From: Muscardinus avellanarius
Taxonomy: Eukaryota > Chordata > Mammalia > Rodentia > Gliridae
Direction of reading: 5' to 3'
Length of the DNA stretch: 64,000 nucleotides
Assembly (NCBI GenBank): GCA_963383645.1
Contig: OY726567.1
Coordinates: 66,120,552 to 66,184,551, forward strand
The notes below the pieces were generated by a model that had not been told where the DNA came from, searched no databases, and was given only the letters and a program-made list of their open reading frames with translations. The position numbers and the translations under genes were made by a program. How positions within the stretch are numbered: position 1 is the stretch's first letter; every line of letters begins with the position of its first letter. Shown here one piece after another: positions 55,903 to 64,000 of the stretch.

Positions 55903-58900
55903 ATCAATAAAGCTGCTAAAAAGAAAAAGCCAGCCCAGCATGGTGGCGCATGCTTGTAATCCCAACATTTGGAAGGCTGAGACCAGAGGATCGCAGTTCA
56001 CGGACAGCCTCAGCTATTTAGTGAGGCCCTCTGCAACTTAGTGAGACCCTGTTTCAAAATAAATAATACAGCCAGGTGTGGTGGTGCACACTTGTAATCC
56101 CAGTACTTGGGAGGCTGAGACAGGAGGATCGTGTAGGTTCGAAGTCAGCCTCAGCTACTTAGTGAGGCTCTCAGCAGCTTAGTAATACCCTGTTTCCAAA
56201 TAAAATATAAAAGAGGTCTGAGAGTGTAGCCCAGAGGTAGAAAGCCCCTAGGTTTCATTCCCAGTACCACACACAAAAAAAGAAAAAAGAATAGAATATA
56301 GGATGGGAGGTGTAGCTCAGAGGTTGAATGCCCTTGGGTTCTATCCCCAGACCCCAGACCCGCAAAAAAAAAAAAAAAAAAAAAAAGGTCAGGCATAGTG
56401 GTACGTGTCTATAATACGAGTACTTGAAAGACTAAGCTGGAAGGACAGCAGGTTTGAGGCCAGCCTTAGAAACTGAACGAGACTCCCAGCAACCTACTGA
56501 GACCCTGTTTCAAAACAAAATGATTTTTAAAAAGGGATAGGGGTGTAGCTTGGAGGCAGAATGCCCCTGGATTCAATCCCCAGTACCATGGGGGAAAAAG
56601 CTGGGTGTTAGTCAGGCATGGTGAGGCACACCTGTAATTCCAGTACTTGGGAGACTGAGACAGGAGGATCCCAGGTTCACGGCCAACCTCAGAAACTTAG
56701 CGAGGAGACCCTCCACAACTTAGCGAGACCCTGTTTCAAAATAAAGGGCTTTAGCTGTTAGCTCAGAGATAAATACCGCTGGGTTCAATCCCCAGTACCA
56801 CACATATAAAATAAAGGTGACAACAGCACCCCTGGGCCTCCCTGGCCAGGTCCCGCCTCCATGTGGAGGGGACACTGACTGTCATCCCTACCTCTGGGCA
56901 CATGTGTGAGGACTGAGCAAACGATACCCAGCACAGAGCAAGCAGCAACCTGCAGAGCCTGGTTTTCAACCCATGTCTCCCAGGGGGCAGGGTGGCCTCC
57001 TATACAGGGGTCAGAGAAGCACAACCCTGACCGAGTCTGTCAACACTGCCGTTTCCTATGAAACTGAGTACAAAAATAGTCCCTACTTCACAGGCTCAGA
57101 GGATAAAAGGCAGAGCCGTGGTGTTCCTGCCTCAGCGATTTCACAGTGTTGGCTGTCACACTGGAGGATGCTGTTCTCTGTAGTGGGCAGGGGCCAGGGA
57201 CACGACTTAGCATCTCACACCATTGAATGAACTGACCCCAGGGGTGGACAGAGCTGGACTGAGCTTTGACAAGTACCAGGTACTCAAACTGGACCACATA
57301 GCATCACCAGTCACCACTGTGCCTGCATCCTTGGCCTTGGCTCTGATGCACAGGGAGGTCAGACAAGCTCAATGCGCTCATCCCAATGTTCAGCACAGAG
57401 CCCCAACAAGCATGAGGAATACAGTAATGAAGGAGGAACCCCTCCCTTTGCCCCAGTTGGTCCACAGAACTCCAACAGTGGATAACACTGGCCCAAGCCT
57501 CCCCGCCCCAAGCACCCTGGGCTCTCAGGACACTCACAGGAAATGGCGAAGAGGGCCTTGACGCGTACCGTGTCGCAGGCATCCCGGTCAAGCAGCCGCA
57601 GCAGCTTCCGCAAGGCACCAAGGCCCAGCACCTGCTCCTGGATGGCCGCCACATTCTGGCTACACGTGCCAATGAGCTGCGCAGCCCTCCACCGCAGCCC
57701 TGCAGCCCCCGCCTCCAGGTACCGGCCCACCAGCAGATGCATGCCGGACAGCTGGCAGAAATCTGTGCCGCAGAAAGGAGAGGGTAGAAGCGGGAAGTCA
57801 GAGACTGAACTGTGCACCCCCCCCCAACCCCCAGTCCACAGACTGATGTCCTCAGAACATGACTGTATTTGGAAATATAGGTTGGGGGGAATGCTGACGG
57901 GGGAAGGTTCTAATTTTGGGGTAATGACAAAGTTCTGGAAATAGAGATAATAATGGTACAATGCTGTGAACATACTAAATGTCATGGAACTATACATGTG
58001 ATAACAGTTAATTCTACGCTATGTGAATCTGCCTCAATAAATAATAATTATTGCTGGGCATGGTGGCATAGGTCTATAATCCCAATACTTGAGAGGCTGA
58101 GACAGGAGGACCACAGGTTTGAGGACAGCCTCAGCAACTTAGCAAGACCCTCAGCAACTCAGCGAGATTCTGTCTCCAAATAAAAAGTAAAAAAAGTCTG
58201 GGGGTGCAGCCCAGAGGTAGAACGCTCCTGGGTTCCATCCCCAGTACCACAAACACACAAAGGGCTGAGGTCAAAGACAGAACACCCCTGAGTTCAATCC
58301 CCAGTACCAAAAAGAAAATTAATAATAGCTATGTTATTATTAGTGGGGTAAACAACCACATGAACAAATGCTCCCAGGAGCTCATCTTCATCAGTTTCAT
58401 GCATCTTTATGGAAAAAAAAAAAAGAAAAACCAAGCCGGGTATGGTGGCACGTACCTGTAATCCCAGTACTTGGGAGGCTGAAACAGGAGGATCAATGGC
58501 TCAAGGACAGTCTCAGCAACTTAGCCAGACTCTCACTGTTCTCAAACAACAACAACAAAAGGGCTGGGGGTGTAGCTCAAAGGTAGTATGTCCCTGCTGG
58601 GTTCAATCCCCAGGATCAAAAAATCCAAGATGGTGGTGCACACCTGTAATCTCAGCTACTCATGAGACTGAGGCTGCAGGGTGGCAGGTTCAGGTTCAGA
58701 GCCAGCCTGAGCAACTTAGACATTATCTCAAATTTTTTTTTTTTTTTTTTTTGGCAGTACTGGGGCTGGAACCCAGGGACATTCTACCTTGGAGCTACAC
58801 CCCCAGCACTATTTTTTAGTCTTTTTTTTTTTTTTTTTTTTTTGTGGTACTGGGGTTCCTGGAAGCCCTTCTACTTCCGGGCTACACTCCCAGACCTATT

Positions 58901-59216
58901 TTATATTTTGAAGCAGGGTCTCTTAAGCCAGCACAGCTGGCTTCGAACCTGCGCGATCCTCCTGTCTCCACCTCCCAAGCGCGGGGATTACAGGCGTGCG
59001 CCACCACGCCCGGCACAGTATTTTATTTTTGAAACAGGGTCTCACTGAGTTGCAAAGGGCCTCACTAAGTAGTTGAGGCTGTCTGAGAACCTCGATCCAC
59101 CAGGCTCAGCCTCCCAATGGCTGGGATGTAGCTCAGTGGTACAGCATTTGCCTGGCATGAATGAGGCCCTGGGTTCCATCTGCAGTACCACCAAAGGGGA
59201 AAAAAAAAGAGAGAAA

Positions 59217-59269
<53 letters not shown>

Positions 59270-59996
59270 CATATGCACAGAGAGGGGCAGGCCCAAGAGG
59301 AAATGGAATCTCTGGCTTTACTTCTCTCATGGTTACTTCTCTCATGGTTAGTATAGAGGTATGAAAGTTACTGCTGCTGTGATTGGAGAGTTATCCCCCA
59401 GCAGCTGCTCAATAAGCATTTCCTTATTAAGAAAAAAAAAAAAAAATGAAGGGGGAAAGTCACCAAAGCCATTCTGTGTAACCAGGCACAGTGGTACACA
59501 CTGTAATATCAGGATTTGGGAGGCTGAGACAGGAGAATCATAGATTCAAGGTCAGCCTCACAACTTAGTAAGGCTCTCAGCAACTTAGTAAGGCTCTGTT
59601 TCAAAATAAAGAGGGCTGGGGGCTGGCGTGGTGGCGCACACACTTTTTTTTTAAGATTTAAAGAAGTTTATTAAAAGATAGAAATACAGATAGGTACAGC
59701 TCCATACCAGACTGGCATGGAGAGGTGACTCGAATGAATACACCCGGTGCACACACTTTTAATCCCAGTACTTGGGAGACTGAGACAGGAAGATTGCAGG
59801 TTCAAAGCCAGCCTCAGCAAATTGGCAAGGCTCTCAGCAACCTAGTGAGACCCTGTTTCCAAATAGGAAATAAAATCAGGCCAGGAATGTAGCTTGGAGG
59901 TAGAATGGCACTGGGTTCAATCTCCAGAACCCAAAATACAGGAGGGGGACTAGAGTTGTATCTCAGGTAGAATGCCCCTAGGTTCAACACCAAGTA

Positions 59997-60027
<31 letters not shown>

Positions 60028-61579
60028 AGCAAGCCATCCTGTTGGGAAGGGAACCCTCTGCTGAGGTTAAGTCTGGGAAACACTGTGCGTCTTCAATGCA
60101 GCACACTCAGAGCACTCAATGTGCTCACGGGTACCACAGAGCTCCAAAAGAGGAAGCCTTCCCGAACTTCATCCTGCCCCTGTCCAAAGTGAAGACACCC
60201 TGACGTCCCTGCCCTGCACATTTGCTTTGTGTCTGGAGCTGGGCAGACTGAGTCCCATGTGGCTCTTACCTTGCCTCCCATCCTCACCAGCCTGTGGACA
60301 CAGGAGGTAACCAAGGATTCCAAGCTCAGCGTCACCAAGCAGCAGAGCCAAGATGACCATACCACCCTCCAAGGGAAGCAGGGTCTTGCCCAGTAACCTA
60401 ACTCTCTGCTCAAACCTAGGAGCTCTGCTGCATTCAGAATAAGACCCACAGTGTGCATGTTGGTCCTGGAGGCCCTGCATGCCCCAATGTTATTTCCTAC
60501 CCCTGGACTCTCACTTGCCTTTCTGCCAGTCCTGAACACAAGCTAGGCACGTTCTCACATCGGGCCCTTTGCACTGGCTGGAATGCTTTTGTGGGGGAGG
60601 GGTACTGGGGATCAAACCCAGGGGCACTCTACCTCCAAGCTACACCCCCAGCCCTTTTTATTTTTATGTGTGTGTGTGTGTGGTGCTGGGGATTGAACCT
60701 AGGGGCATTCTACCTCTCTGAGCTACATCCCCAGACCTATTAATAGTTTTAATTTTGAAAAAATTGCCAGCCTGGCAGGGTGGCACACGTTTGTAATCCC
60801 CGCGCTTGGGAGGCTGAGATAGGAGGATCGCATAGGTTCGAAGCCAGCCTCAACTACTTTATTGAGGATCTCAGCAACTTAGTGAGACCCTGCTTTCAAA
60901 TAAAATATTTGGAATATAAATATTTAAAATATAAAATAGGTCTGGGAGTATAGCCTGGAGGTAGAAAGCCTCTGGGTTCCACCCCCAGTACCACCAGAAA
61001 AAGTTGCCAAGGCTGGTTTTGAACCTCCAATCCTCCTGCCTCGGCCTCCCCAAGTACAGGGATTACAGGTACCACCATGCCCAGCTTTTCTGGAATACTT
61101 TCTCCAGAGATAATCTCATGACTCGCACCCCTACTTCAGGTCTTTGACCAAATGTCAACCCTTGGGGAGGCGTTCCCTCACCACTCAACCCCAAACTGCC
61201 TCTCCTCTCGGAAGTAGCAGTCGATGCTGGCAGAGAAGGAAAAAAATGACCAATAGAGGGGAAAGGCTGGAGGTGGGGCGGGGCCATCGGTGTGAACCTG
61301 GAGAGGACGACAAGGACTGAACTGTTGGGCTGTGAGCAGACAGGAAGCCCTGGGAGAGACGTGCGTTTGGTTACCTGTGGCATTATCCATGTTCTCACAC
61401 AGGTCAGCCAGCAGCTCCAGGGCCCCCTCCCGCTCTTGCTGGTCAGTGGCCAGTTCGGCTTCAGCGGCCGCGGAAGGTGTAGGCTGGGACAGCACTCGGA
61501 GGCAGCTCTTCATCTGCTCCACCTCCTCCCGCTGGCCCCGGAAGGCAGCAGACATGGCCTCCTGCAACCACTGCCGTCT
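46744..61579 (-). CDS. HSPBP1: HSPBP1, Hsp70-binding protein 1, 3' part (N-terminal exon outside the window)
   Basis: HspBP1 (Fes1/Sil1-type nucleotide-exchange factor) wraps the Hsp70 ATPase domain with armadillo-like helices. It promotes ADP release and inhibits refolding in the cytosol. The join of 61579-61375, 57762-57538, 49249-49094, 48992-48896, 48404-48293 and 46818-46744 gives 870 bases. This is 289 residues plus stop, equal to human residues about 71-359 with no length change, and all introns are GT-AG. Recognisable stretches are QWLQEAMSAAFRGQREEVEQ, GRYLEAGAAGLRWRAAQLIG, LGLGALRKLLRLLDRD, KSAFLLQNLLVG and EFCEKLLQTCFSSP. The missing first coding exon (glycine-rich N-terminus) must lie beyond position 64000. 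Confidence 0.97.
46819..48292 (-). repeat. HSPBP1: HSPBP1 intron with SINE cluster
   Basis: Single-copy sequence to about 47205, then about six plus-strand SINE copies or fragments (47208-48105) with short CA-rich tails. Confidence 0.82.
48293..48404 (-). CDS. HSPBP1: HSPBP1 exon encoding the penultimate armadillo-type segment
   Basis: Encodes LVTDFPQGVRECREPELGLE through LLQQHEEYQ. It starts with the last base of a split Ser codon. The donor is TACCAG|GTATG. Confidence 0.95.
48896..48992 (-). CDS. HSPBP1: HSPBP1 exon (GTLCSMGMVQQL segment)
   Basis: Encodes GTLCSMGMVQQLVALVRTEH and SPFHEHVLGALC. The donor is GTGCAG|GTGTGC. It is too short to appear as a stand-alone ORF but is in phase with both neighbours. 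Confidence 0.95.
49094..49249 (-). CDS. HSPBP1: HSPBP1 exon (LVREQEAGLLQFL segment)
   Basis: Encodes LVREQEAGLLQFLRLDGFSV, LMRAMQQQVQKLKVKSAF and LLQNLLVGHPEHK. The acceptor is gctccccag. A 430-bp CAY repeat starts about 30 bases upstream in the intron. Confidence 0.95.
49281..49709 (+). repeat. CAC/CAT (CAY)n trinucleotide array
   Basis: About 430 bp of imperfect caccaccatcatcac-type repeats. The HSPBP1 transcript strand carries GTG/ATG repeats. His/Thr-rich plus-strand and Val/Met-rich minus-strand frames over it are translations of the repeat. Confidence 0.95.
49850..49995 (+). mobile_element. MER5A-like hAT element, partial
   Basis: Blocks caccagaaaccaggagccct, atgtctgcagacactggcca and tgttccctggagg follow the 3' half of MER5A. 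Confidence 0.7.
50125..50362 (+). repeat. B1-dID SINE with CA and A tail
   Basis: A complete plus-strand copy ending in (CA)n then a 19-bp A-run. Confidence 0.88.
50460..50845 (+). mobile_element. LINE-1 3' scrap and single-copy sequence
   Basis: Part of the segment (actatggagacaggaagcag, atcagtggtatg) resembles the L1 3' end. The rest is single-copy intron. Confidence 0.45.
50846..51725 (+). repeat. SINE cluster in HSPBP1 intron 4
   Basis: About six plus-strand copies or fragments with AAAG-rich linkers near 51160-51255. Confidence 0.85.
52035..53015 (+). repeat. SINE cluster with a long purine array
   Basis: Four plus-strand SINE copies. The copy ending near 52370 carries an uninterrupted purine tail of GAAG, GGGA and GAAA repeats at about 52371-52550. 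Lys/Glu/Gly frames over the array are artefacts. Confidence 0.88.
53022..54310 (+). repeat. L1 3' end carrying a serial SINE array
   Basis: An L1 3' piece (attgtacactttaaaatggg, 53067-53088) is followed by SINEs. Near-copies of the target aaatgggtaggtga recur at 53081, 53341, 53818, 54038 and, diverged, 54261. Between them lie one or two plus-strand SINEs with AAAT-rich tails. The last copy rejoins L1-like sequence (gtgaattttatttcc). Confidence 0.75.
54425..54898 (+). repeat. Two plus-strand SINEs
   Basis: Copies at about 54430-54655 and 54680-54890 with AAAT/AAAC and AAT tails. Confidence 0.85.
54899..55285 (-). other. HSPBP1: HSPBP1 intron 4, single-copy part
   Basis: C-rich single-copy sequence. 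Plus-strand ORFs up to 87 codons have no recognisable family. Confidence 0.4.
55290..55918 (+). mobile_element. LINE-1 3' end (L1MB-like)
   Basis: Follows the L1 3' end in order: ggatggataaacaaatgggc, gtcattcagccatagaaagg, agacaccaaaggccacacat, and the terminal caataaagctgct. The TA-rich end has expanded and contains the palindrome listed separately. Confidence 0.82.
55805..55858. repeat. Perfect 54-bp AT-rich palindrome
   Basis: Two 22-bp arms (55805-55826 and 55837-55858) are exact reverse complements around a (TA)5 centre. The arms contain tttatggcctgtgaaatt and its complement. Directly downstream are further TA arrays (55859-55903). Confidence 0.95.
55930..56815 (+). repeat. SINE cluster
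   Basis: Four plus-strand B1-dID copies or fragments with A-tails (for example 56365-56386). Confidence 0.85.
56816..57537 (-). other. HSPBP1: HSPBP1 intron 4, exon-proximal single-copy part
   Basis: No repeat or additional exon recognised. Confidence 0.45.
57538..57762 (-). CDS. HSPBP1: HSPBP1 exon with the central armadillo repeats
   Basis: Encodes DFCQLSGMHLLVGRYLEAGA, AGLRWRAAQLIGTCSQNV, AAIQEQVLGLGALRKLLR and LLDRDACDTVRVKALFAIS. It is identical to the human protein over nearly its whole length. Confidence 0.97.
57885..58048 (+). mobile_element. LINE-1 3' end fragment
   Basis: Blocks aaagttctggaaatagaga, gtgaacatactaaatgtcat and gtgaatctgcctcaataaat follow the L1 3' terminus. Confidence 0.75.
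58049..59110. repeat. SINEs in both orientations
   Basis: Plus-strand copies (58051-58310, 58432-58730) are followed by minus-strand copies (58745-58815, 58842-59015 short variant, and a left-arm piece to 59110). The inverted neighbours could fold into double-stranded RNA in the HSPBP1 pre-mRNA. Confidence 0.85.
59119..59270 (+). repeat. Full ID element and (TG)n
   Basis: A full-length ID (59119-59193) with an undeleted middle (gcatttgcctggcatgaatg) and an A-rich tail. It is followed by a 50-bp TG run (59219-59268). Confidence 0.82.
59480..60030 (+). repeat. SINEs, one split by an LTR-R retrocopy
   Basis: One copy lies at about 59480-59615. A second starts at about 59622, is interrupted in its left arm just after the A box at 59647, and resumes at 59761, running to about 59935. 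A right-arm fragment and (AAAT)n (60001-60028) follow. Confidence 0.82.
59648..59748 (-). mobile_element. Retroposed R-region of an LTR transcript
   Basis: On the minus strand this reads gtgtattcattcgagtcacc and onward to an AATAAA (59672-59667), cttctttaaatctt and then a poly(A). It matches the R region of the solo LTR at 5304-5994 from about 30 bases after its TATA box to its cleavage position. A perfect 12-bp duplication GCACACACTTTT (59636-59647 and 59749-59760) flanks it. The junction TTTT|AA is the L1 endonuclease pattern for a minus-strand insertion. It is therefore a processed copy of a short polyadenylated LTR RNA and has no coding capacity. Confidence 0.8.
60031..60596 (-). other. 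HSPBP1: HSPBP1 intron, single-copy part
   Basis: Frames up to 148 codons on the minus strand have no recognised family. The sequence resembles an old L2/MIR-rich area (for example ttgcccagtaacctaactct). No exon is supported. Confidence 0.4.
60597..61087. repeat. SINE copies on both strands
   Basis: Two minus-strand right arms (about 60600-60655 and 60680-60740) surround a plus-strand B1-dID (60772-60995). A minus-strand left arm ends near 61085, so the plus copy appears inserted in the middle of a minus-strand copy. Confidence 0.82.
61375..61579 (-). CDS. HSPBP1: HSPBP1 first exon in the window
   Basis: Encodes RRQWLQEAMSAAFRGQREEV, EQMKSCLRVLSQPTPSAAAE, AELATDQQEREGALELLAD and LCENMDNAT. 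The acceptor tccctag places Arg about 71 of the full protein at the exon start. Confidence 0.96.
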
Positions 61580-61904
61580 CTAGGGATAGGGTGGGGAGAA
61601 AAGCAGCTGTCTATCAGTAACCAACTAGGGAGTAACAGCATTCGTAAAGTCAGCCAGCATGTGAGGGCCAACAGTTCCTTCCATCAGTAAATATCTACAG
61701 CATCTTTCTTATTCACAGACCCTTTTCTGGACACTAGGGACTTGCTCCTATGCCAAACAGGCAGAAACTCCTCCCCACCCCCAGGGAACAAGGGGTCTTG
61801 TTCTGGTGGGGGAGCAGATAAGAGAGAAAATAAGCAAAGCATATTGTGTGTGATATGGTGGTAGGACAAGCAGCGGCACAATGGTGTTAAGGTTAAACAG
61901 TGGA

Positions 61905-62600
61905 GAATCAGCCGGGTGTGGTGCGCACACTTGTAATCCCCACGCTTGGGAGGCTGAGACAGGATCGCACAGGTTCTAAGCCAGCCTCAGCTACTTAGTG
62001 AGGCTCTCAGCAACTTAGTGAGACCCTGTTTCCAAATAAAATATAAAATAGGTCTGGGAGTATAGCCCAGAGGTAGAAAGCCTCTGGGTTTCACCTCCAG
62101 TACCACCAAAAATAAAAATAAAAATAGAAAAAAAAATATACAGTTGGAGAATCAGGAGATCCGAGTTGGGGGCTGTAAAATTAAATGGGGTGAGCTGGGC
62201 GTAGTGACACACACTCATAATCCCAGCATTCAGGAGGCTGAAACCGGAGGATCGTGGTACTTAGTGAGGCCCTCCACAACTTAGTGAGACCCTGTTCCAA
62301 AATAAAGAATAAAAAATAGGGCAGGAAGTATAGCTCGGAGATCGAATGCCCCTGGGTTCCATTCCCAAACCCACAAAAAAATTATTTTAAAAATTAATTA
62401 ATGCCGGGCATGGTGGCGCACGCTTGTAATCCCCGCGCTTGGGAGGCAGAGAAAGGAGGATCGCGCAGGTTCGAAGCCAGCCGCGCGCGCTGGCTTAGGA
62501 GACCCTGTTTCCAAATACAAAATGTAAAAAGAGGTCTGGGAGTGTAGCCCGGAGGTAGAAGGGCTTCCAGGAACCCCAGTACCACCAAAAAAAAAAAAAA
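61905..62600 (+). repeat. Three SINEs in HSPBP1 intron
   Basis: A long variant at 61908-62105, a diverged copy at 62190-62375, and a CpG-rich short variant (62403-62598) flanked by the 14-bp duplication AAAAATTAATTAAT at 62389-62402 and 62599-62612. Confidence 0.9.
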
Positions 62601-62795
62601 AAATTAATTAATGGGGCAGTCTCGGGGAGGCCATATGTGAGTTAAGTAGGTATTTGAGAAAAGAATAGTCCAAGCAAAGGGAACGGCCAGGAGGCCTACA
62701 TGGCTGATGCAGAGTGAGCAAGGGGGAAGGGACAGGTGAGAAGAGACAGATAAGAAGATCGGGCTGGGTCCTGTGGTCAGTTGTGAAAACCTGAG

Positions 62796-63017
62796 ACTTA
62801 GCCAGGCGTGGTGGTGCACGCTTGTAATCCCAGCATTTGGGAGGCTGAGACTGAAGGATCGCAGTTCGCAGACAGCCTCAGCTACTTAGTGAGGCCCTTT
62901 GCAACTCAGTGAGACCCTGTTTCAAATTAAAAATAAAAAATAGGGCAGGGGATGTAGCTCGAAGGTCAAATGCCCCTGGGTTCCATCCCCAGACCCATTT
63001 AAAAAAAAAAAAAAAAA
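62796..63017 (+). repeat. B1-dID SINE
   Basis: A complete plus-strand copy with the ccccagaccc-type end and an A-tail. Confidence 0.88.
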
Positions 63018-63230
63018 CTGAGACTTCATCATGAATAAGGGTGGGGCAGCTGCCACAGGGCTCTGAGCAGAGGGGTGGGGAGAGCAGTGAGGGGAGGCAG
63101 GGACAGGGCAGGAAGTCTTGGGAGTCTAAGGTGGTGATGTGGGAAAGGGAGAAGGTGAAGAGAAAGAGCAGGGTGGGAGTGCTGGAGAGGTGAGAAAGTC
63201 AGATCCTGGACTTATTTAGAAAAGAGACAG

Positions 63231-63396
63231 CCAGGCATGGTGGCACATGCCTGTAATCCAGTACTTGGGAGGCTGAGACAAAAGGATGGCAGGTTTAAAG
63301 CCACCCTCGGCAACTTAGTAAGACCCTGTTTCCAAATCAAAAATAGGGCTGGGGTGTAGCTCAGAGGTAGGATGCCCCTGGGTTCAATCCCCAGTA

Positions 63397-63440
<44 letters not shown>
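63231..63440 (+). repeat. B1-dID SINE with (AC)n tail
   Basis: A plus-strand copy ending in a 40-bp AC run (63400-63440). Confidence 0.9.
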
Positions 63441-63442
<2 letters not shown>

Positions 63443-63669
63443 GGAGACAATATGATTAGCTGAGATGTGGGGTTCAAGAGAGAGGAGACCAGGAGGATGC
63501 CAGGGTTTCTGTCTTGAGCAATGAGACAGGAAGGGGCAGGCACGGCAGGTTTGGAGTGAGAGCAGCAAAGATGAGAATTTACTCTGCAACCTAACTGCTA
63601 CGTTTAAAGGCTCTATTACACATCCAGGGAAATTACTGAACAGGCTGCCTAAAGTTCAGAATGGAGGTC

Positions 63670-63895
63670 CAGCTTAGACAAATTTCTCAACCCCAACTCT
63701 GCTGACACTCTGACCTGGATGCTTCTATATGGTGGGGGCTGTCCTGCATACTACTGGGTGTTGCACAGGGTCCGGCACCTGCGAGATGCCAGCAGCTCCC
63801 TCCTCCCAGTTGTGAAAACCAAGAATGTCTCCAACCTTTGACAACTATCCCTTGGGGAGACAGCCCATTGGAAAGCCACTGGCTCAAGATATAAA
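63670..63895 (+). mobile_element. MER5A-like hAT (Charlie) element
   Basis: Blocks tgggggctgtcctgcatact, gcgagatgccagcag, cccagttgtgaaaaccaaga, atgtctcc and aaagccactggctc follow MER5A from 5' to 3'. Confidence 0.78.
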
Positions 63896-64000
63896 TCTGA
63901 GAGTTCTCAGGCCTAAGCTTCAACACAACATCACAAAAGAGAGTATGGATGAGAGAAGAGAGCCCAGGACTGGTCCTGCATGCTCCATCATTATGAGGCT

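Larger units (their letters stand above)
61640..63600 (+). mobile_element. L2-like element broken by SINEs
   Basis: Pieces at about 61640-61900, 62610-62795, 63015-63230 and 63440-63560 resemble successive parts of an old LINE (L2-type), for example cagggaacaaggggtcttgt, agggaacggccaggaggcct, agagtgagcaagggggaa, gatgtggggttcaagagaga. Four SINE blocks interrupt it. Family naming is from memory. Confidence 0.5.

Noticed and set aside
1..64000. Regularly recurring 30-60 bp identical strings suggesting CRISPR-like or tandem arrays
   Set aside because: They are parts of dispersed B1-dID SINEs with irregular spacing and A-tails, in a mammalian genome.
61600..64000. Search for the HSPBP1 N-terminal coding exon
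   Set aside because: No glycine-rich MSDEG-type exon with a suitable donor is present on the minus strand. The region is SINE/L2/MER5 sequence, so the exon must lie beyond the window.

Overview
The window is mammalian nuclear DNA. Multi-exon genes with GT-AG introns, a CpG-island promoter, L1/L2/MIR/MER5-type relics and very dense SINEs all point that way. The dominant SINE is a dimer of a B1-like (7SL-related) left arm and a shortened tRNA-Ala/ID-like right arm (the B1-dID type). That combination is known from squirrel-related and castorid rodents and dormice, so the source is a rodent of one of these lineages. The common squirrel-type ID consensus is not prominent here, so I lean towards a castorid-like genome, but this is inference.

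The gene order matches the mammalian 19q13.42-type block PTPRH - TMEM86B - PPP6R1 - HSPBP1, all on the minus strand. From left to right: (1) 1-8.1 kb is gene-free SINE/L1 sequence with two complete solo LTRs in opposite orientation (5304-5994 and 6348-7020). (2) 8.2-8.5 kb holds a frameshifted fibronectin-III exon that looks like PTPRH, followed by a short GC-rich promoter-like stretch near 9.5-9.7 kb. (3) 10.6-13.6 kb is TMEM86B, a 3-exon lysoplasmalogenase gene of 225 codons. (4) 14.7-41.4+ kb is PPP6R1, with a non-coding first exon in a CpG island and 23 further exons giving 868 residues. (5) 46.4 kb to beyond the right edge is HSPBP1. Its last six coding exons are present (289 residues), while the glycine-rich N-terminal exon is not in the window.

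The three genes are unrelated in pathway and share only orientation and neighbourhood. TMEM86B clears lysoplasmalogens in membranes, PPP6R1 is a SAPS-domain regulatory subunit of protein phosphatase 6, and HSPBP1 is a nucleotide-exchange/inhibitory partner of Hsp70. Intergenic distances are short: about 1.1 kb between the TMEM86B start codon and the PPP6R1 poly(A) signal, and about 4.4 kb between the CpG island and the HSPBP1 poly(A) signal.

I see no prokaryote-style system, CRISPR or operon. The most interesting points are: a polyadenylated R-region-only LTR transcript that appears to have been retroposed (59636-59760, 12-bp target duplication); an Asp-to-Asn change at a conserved putative catalytic position of TMEM86B; the decayed PTPRH-type exon with intact splice sites; an upstream ORF overlapping the PPP6R1 start; a duplicated four-CCAAT promoter block; a perfect 54-bp AT-rich palindrome; and a serial SINE array built on one repeated target sequence.
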